6,062 bases of DNA, from NCBI GenBank assembly GCA_905236195.1, contig CAJOOX010000005.1, positions 1-6,062 of the forward strand, written 5' to 3'. The notes below the pieces were generated by a model that saw nothing but the letters and a program-made list of their open reading frames with translations, made no database searches and was not told where the DNA came from. This DNA comes from an uncultured Bacteroidales bacterium. GTDB taxonomy: Bacteria; Bacteroidota; Bacteroidia; Bacteroidales; UBA3663. Each line of letters begins with the position of its first letter. The stretch's first letter is position 1. This document shows, one piece after another, positions 5,309 through 6,062 of this stretch. Made by a program: the position numbers and the translations under genes.

Positions 5309-6062
5309 TTATTCGCTGCCGCTGTTATAGACGACAATCTTCGCAGCAGCGTCCTTCACACCCTTGCCCGACACCTTGAGGGTCGATAATCCTGCAAGGG
5401 CTTTGGCCTCAATCACAACGACCAACTGTCCGTGGAAGGCTTTCATCGTAGGATTGGTGAACACTTCGGTCGAGGTAGCGTCGCCGTTACATACTGCCTT
5501 GAAGGCGGCCGACTTGCCGGCGACCTTAAAACTCAGCTGCGTGTCGGCGTCGGGACACAGGTTGCCGTCCTTGTCGACAACGCTGACGGTCACAAAGGCC
5601 AGATCGGGATCGGAGAGCGGTTGTCCCTTGCTGTCGAGCGGTAGCGCCTGTAGCCGGCAACGTTCCGCCGAGAGTTCCAGATGGTGGGGCTTGCCTGCAG
5701 TCCTCACCGTCCGGCTGCCCTTCTCTGTGCCGTTTTCGTCATACACCACCACTTTGATTTCGCCAGGCTCGTACTTCACGTCGTTCCAGCGCAGACGGAA
5801 GCGGTCCAGACGCGTGTCTTTCTTTTTCGAAATTTTGCCTTGCGACTTGCCGTTCACGAACAGTTCTGCCGTTGGATAGTTGGTGTAACAATAGACTGGC
5901 ACATTCTCGCCTTCCTTGCCGGGCCACGTCCAGTGGGGCAGCAGATGAATCGTTTCTGCCTCCTTGTTCCAATGGGAACGGTACAGATAGTAGCGGTCCT
6001 TGGGAAGTCCGGCCAGATCCACGATGCCGAAATAGGACGAACGCGAGGGCCAGTATTCGTCG
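5309..6062 (-). CDS. Glycoside hydrolase family 2 (beta-galactosidase-like), C-terminal part
   Basis: C-terminal 251 residues of a GH2 glycosidase, which would hydrolyse beta-linked galactosides or related plant or host glycans; in Bacteroidetes these are usually secreted or periplasmic. The frame stays open to the window edge, so the N-terminal and catalytic domains and any signal peptide lie outside. The first visible residues, DEYWPSRSSYFGIVDLAG, followed by LPKDRYYLYRSHWN, match the end of the GH2 TIM barrel. Next comes a DUF4982-like beta domain (HLLPHWTWPGKEGENVPVYCYTN, then AELFVNGKSQGK). The last is a C-terminal Ig-like GH2 domain with VTVSVVDKDGNLCPDADTQLSF and the NGDATSTEVF and AFHGQLVVVIEA blocks. 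An internal GTG at 6022 could be mistaken for a start, but the homology continues upstream of it. The catalytic glutamates are not in view, so the substrate cannot be judged. The gene converges on the small RNA and has no evident link to the ETF genes. Confidence 0.92.
   Translation of the reverse strand, partial: DEYWPSRSSYFGIVDLAGLPKDRYYLYRSHWNKEAETIHLLPHWTWPGKEGENVPVYCYTNYPTAELFVNGKSQGKISKKKDTRLDRFRLRWNDVKYEPGEIKVVVYDENGTEKGSRTVRTAGKPHHLELSAERCRLQALPLDSKGQPLSDPDLAFVTVSVVDKDGNLCPDADTQLSFKVAGKSAAFKAVCNGDATSTEVFTNPTMKAFHGQLVVVIEAKALAGLSTLKVSGKGVKDAAAKIVVYNSGSE

Noticed and set aside
5217..5330. Short ORF starting MLTRLEHHQNSPPF, a possible leader peptide
   Set aside because: It runs through the terminator hairpin, the T9-G9 block and into the opposite-strand GH2 gene. 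No regulated downstream gene on the plus strand would need a leader peptide.
6020..6022. GTG as a start codon of the GH2 gene
   Set aside because: The same frame continues upstream to the window edge with GH2-like residues (DEYWPSRSSYFGI), so this is an internal valine codon.
1..6062. CRISPR arrays, tRNA or rRNA genes, transposases and attachment sites
   Set aside because: No regularly spaced repeats, tRNA-like cloverleaf, rRNA segment or recombinase/transposase protein was seen in any frame.

Overview
The window reads as a chromosomal segment from a member of the Bacteroidales, possibly a gut Muribaculaceae/Prevotella-like lineage; the family level is a guess. The main evidence is two promoters of the Bacteroidetes type (a TTTG-like -33 element, a 20-bp spacer and the -7 box TATCTTTG), A-rich leaders without clear Shine-Dalgarno sequences, a DUF2023 protein beside a flavodoxin, and a GH2 glycosidase with Bacteroidetes-style C-terminal domains. 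Genes are moderately GC-rich and the spacers are distinctly AT-rich.

Positions 67-3715 (+) hold a tight three-gene operon: etfB, etfA (3-bp gap) and a long acyl-CoA dehydrogenase (10-bp gap). It is closed by a strong intrinsic terminator at 3741-3777. The Etf proteins carry the sequence blocks of the clostridial, electron-bifurcating type. The likely role is therefore NADH-dependent enoyl-CoA (for example crotonyl-CoA) reduction coupled to reduction of a low-potential carrier. The operon promoter lies upstream of the window, which begins in a C11 run.

Positions 3838-4923 (+) hold a second unit with its own promoter: a long-chain flavodoxin followed by a DUF2023 protein, ending in a GC-rich hairpin. 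Flavodoxin is a plausible replacement for ferredoxin as the low-potential acceptor of the bifurcating ETF next door.

Positions 4864-5308 contain no protein gene. They hold a well-formed promoter overlapped by a TGCAAA-ATA-TTTGCA palindrome, about 200 nt of potentially structured transcript, and a hairpin terminator followed by T9. This is the best candidate for something undescribed: a free-standing small RNA with a long-range closing helix, a GC-rich hairpin displaying a CCUCCUCCC loop, and its own terminator. A rod-like, 6S-type or a C-rich-loop regulatory RNA are both possible, and neither is proven.

Positions 5309-6062 (-) are the C-terminal part of a GH2 glycosidase (beta-galactosidase-like) that converges on the small RNA and shares its terminator hairpin. 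The start of this gene is outside the window.
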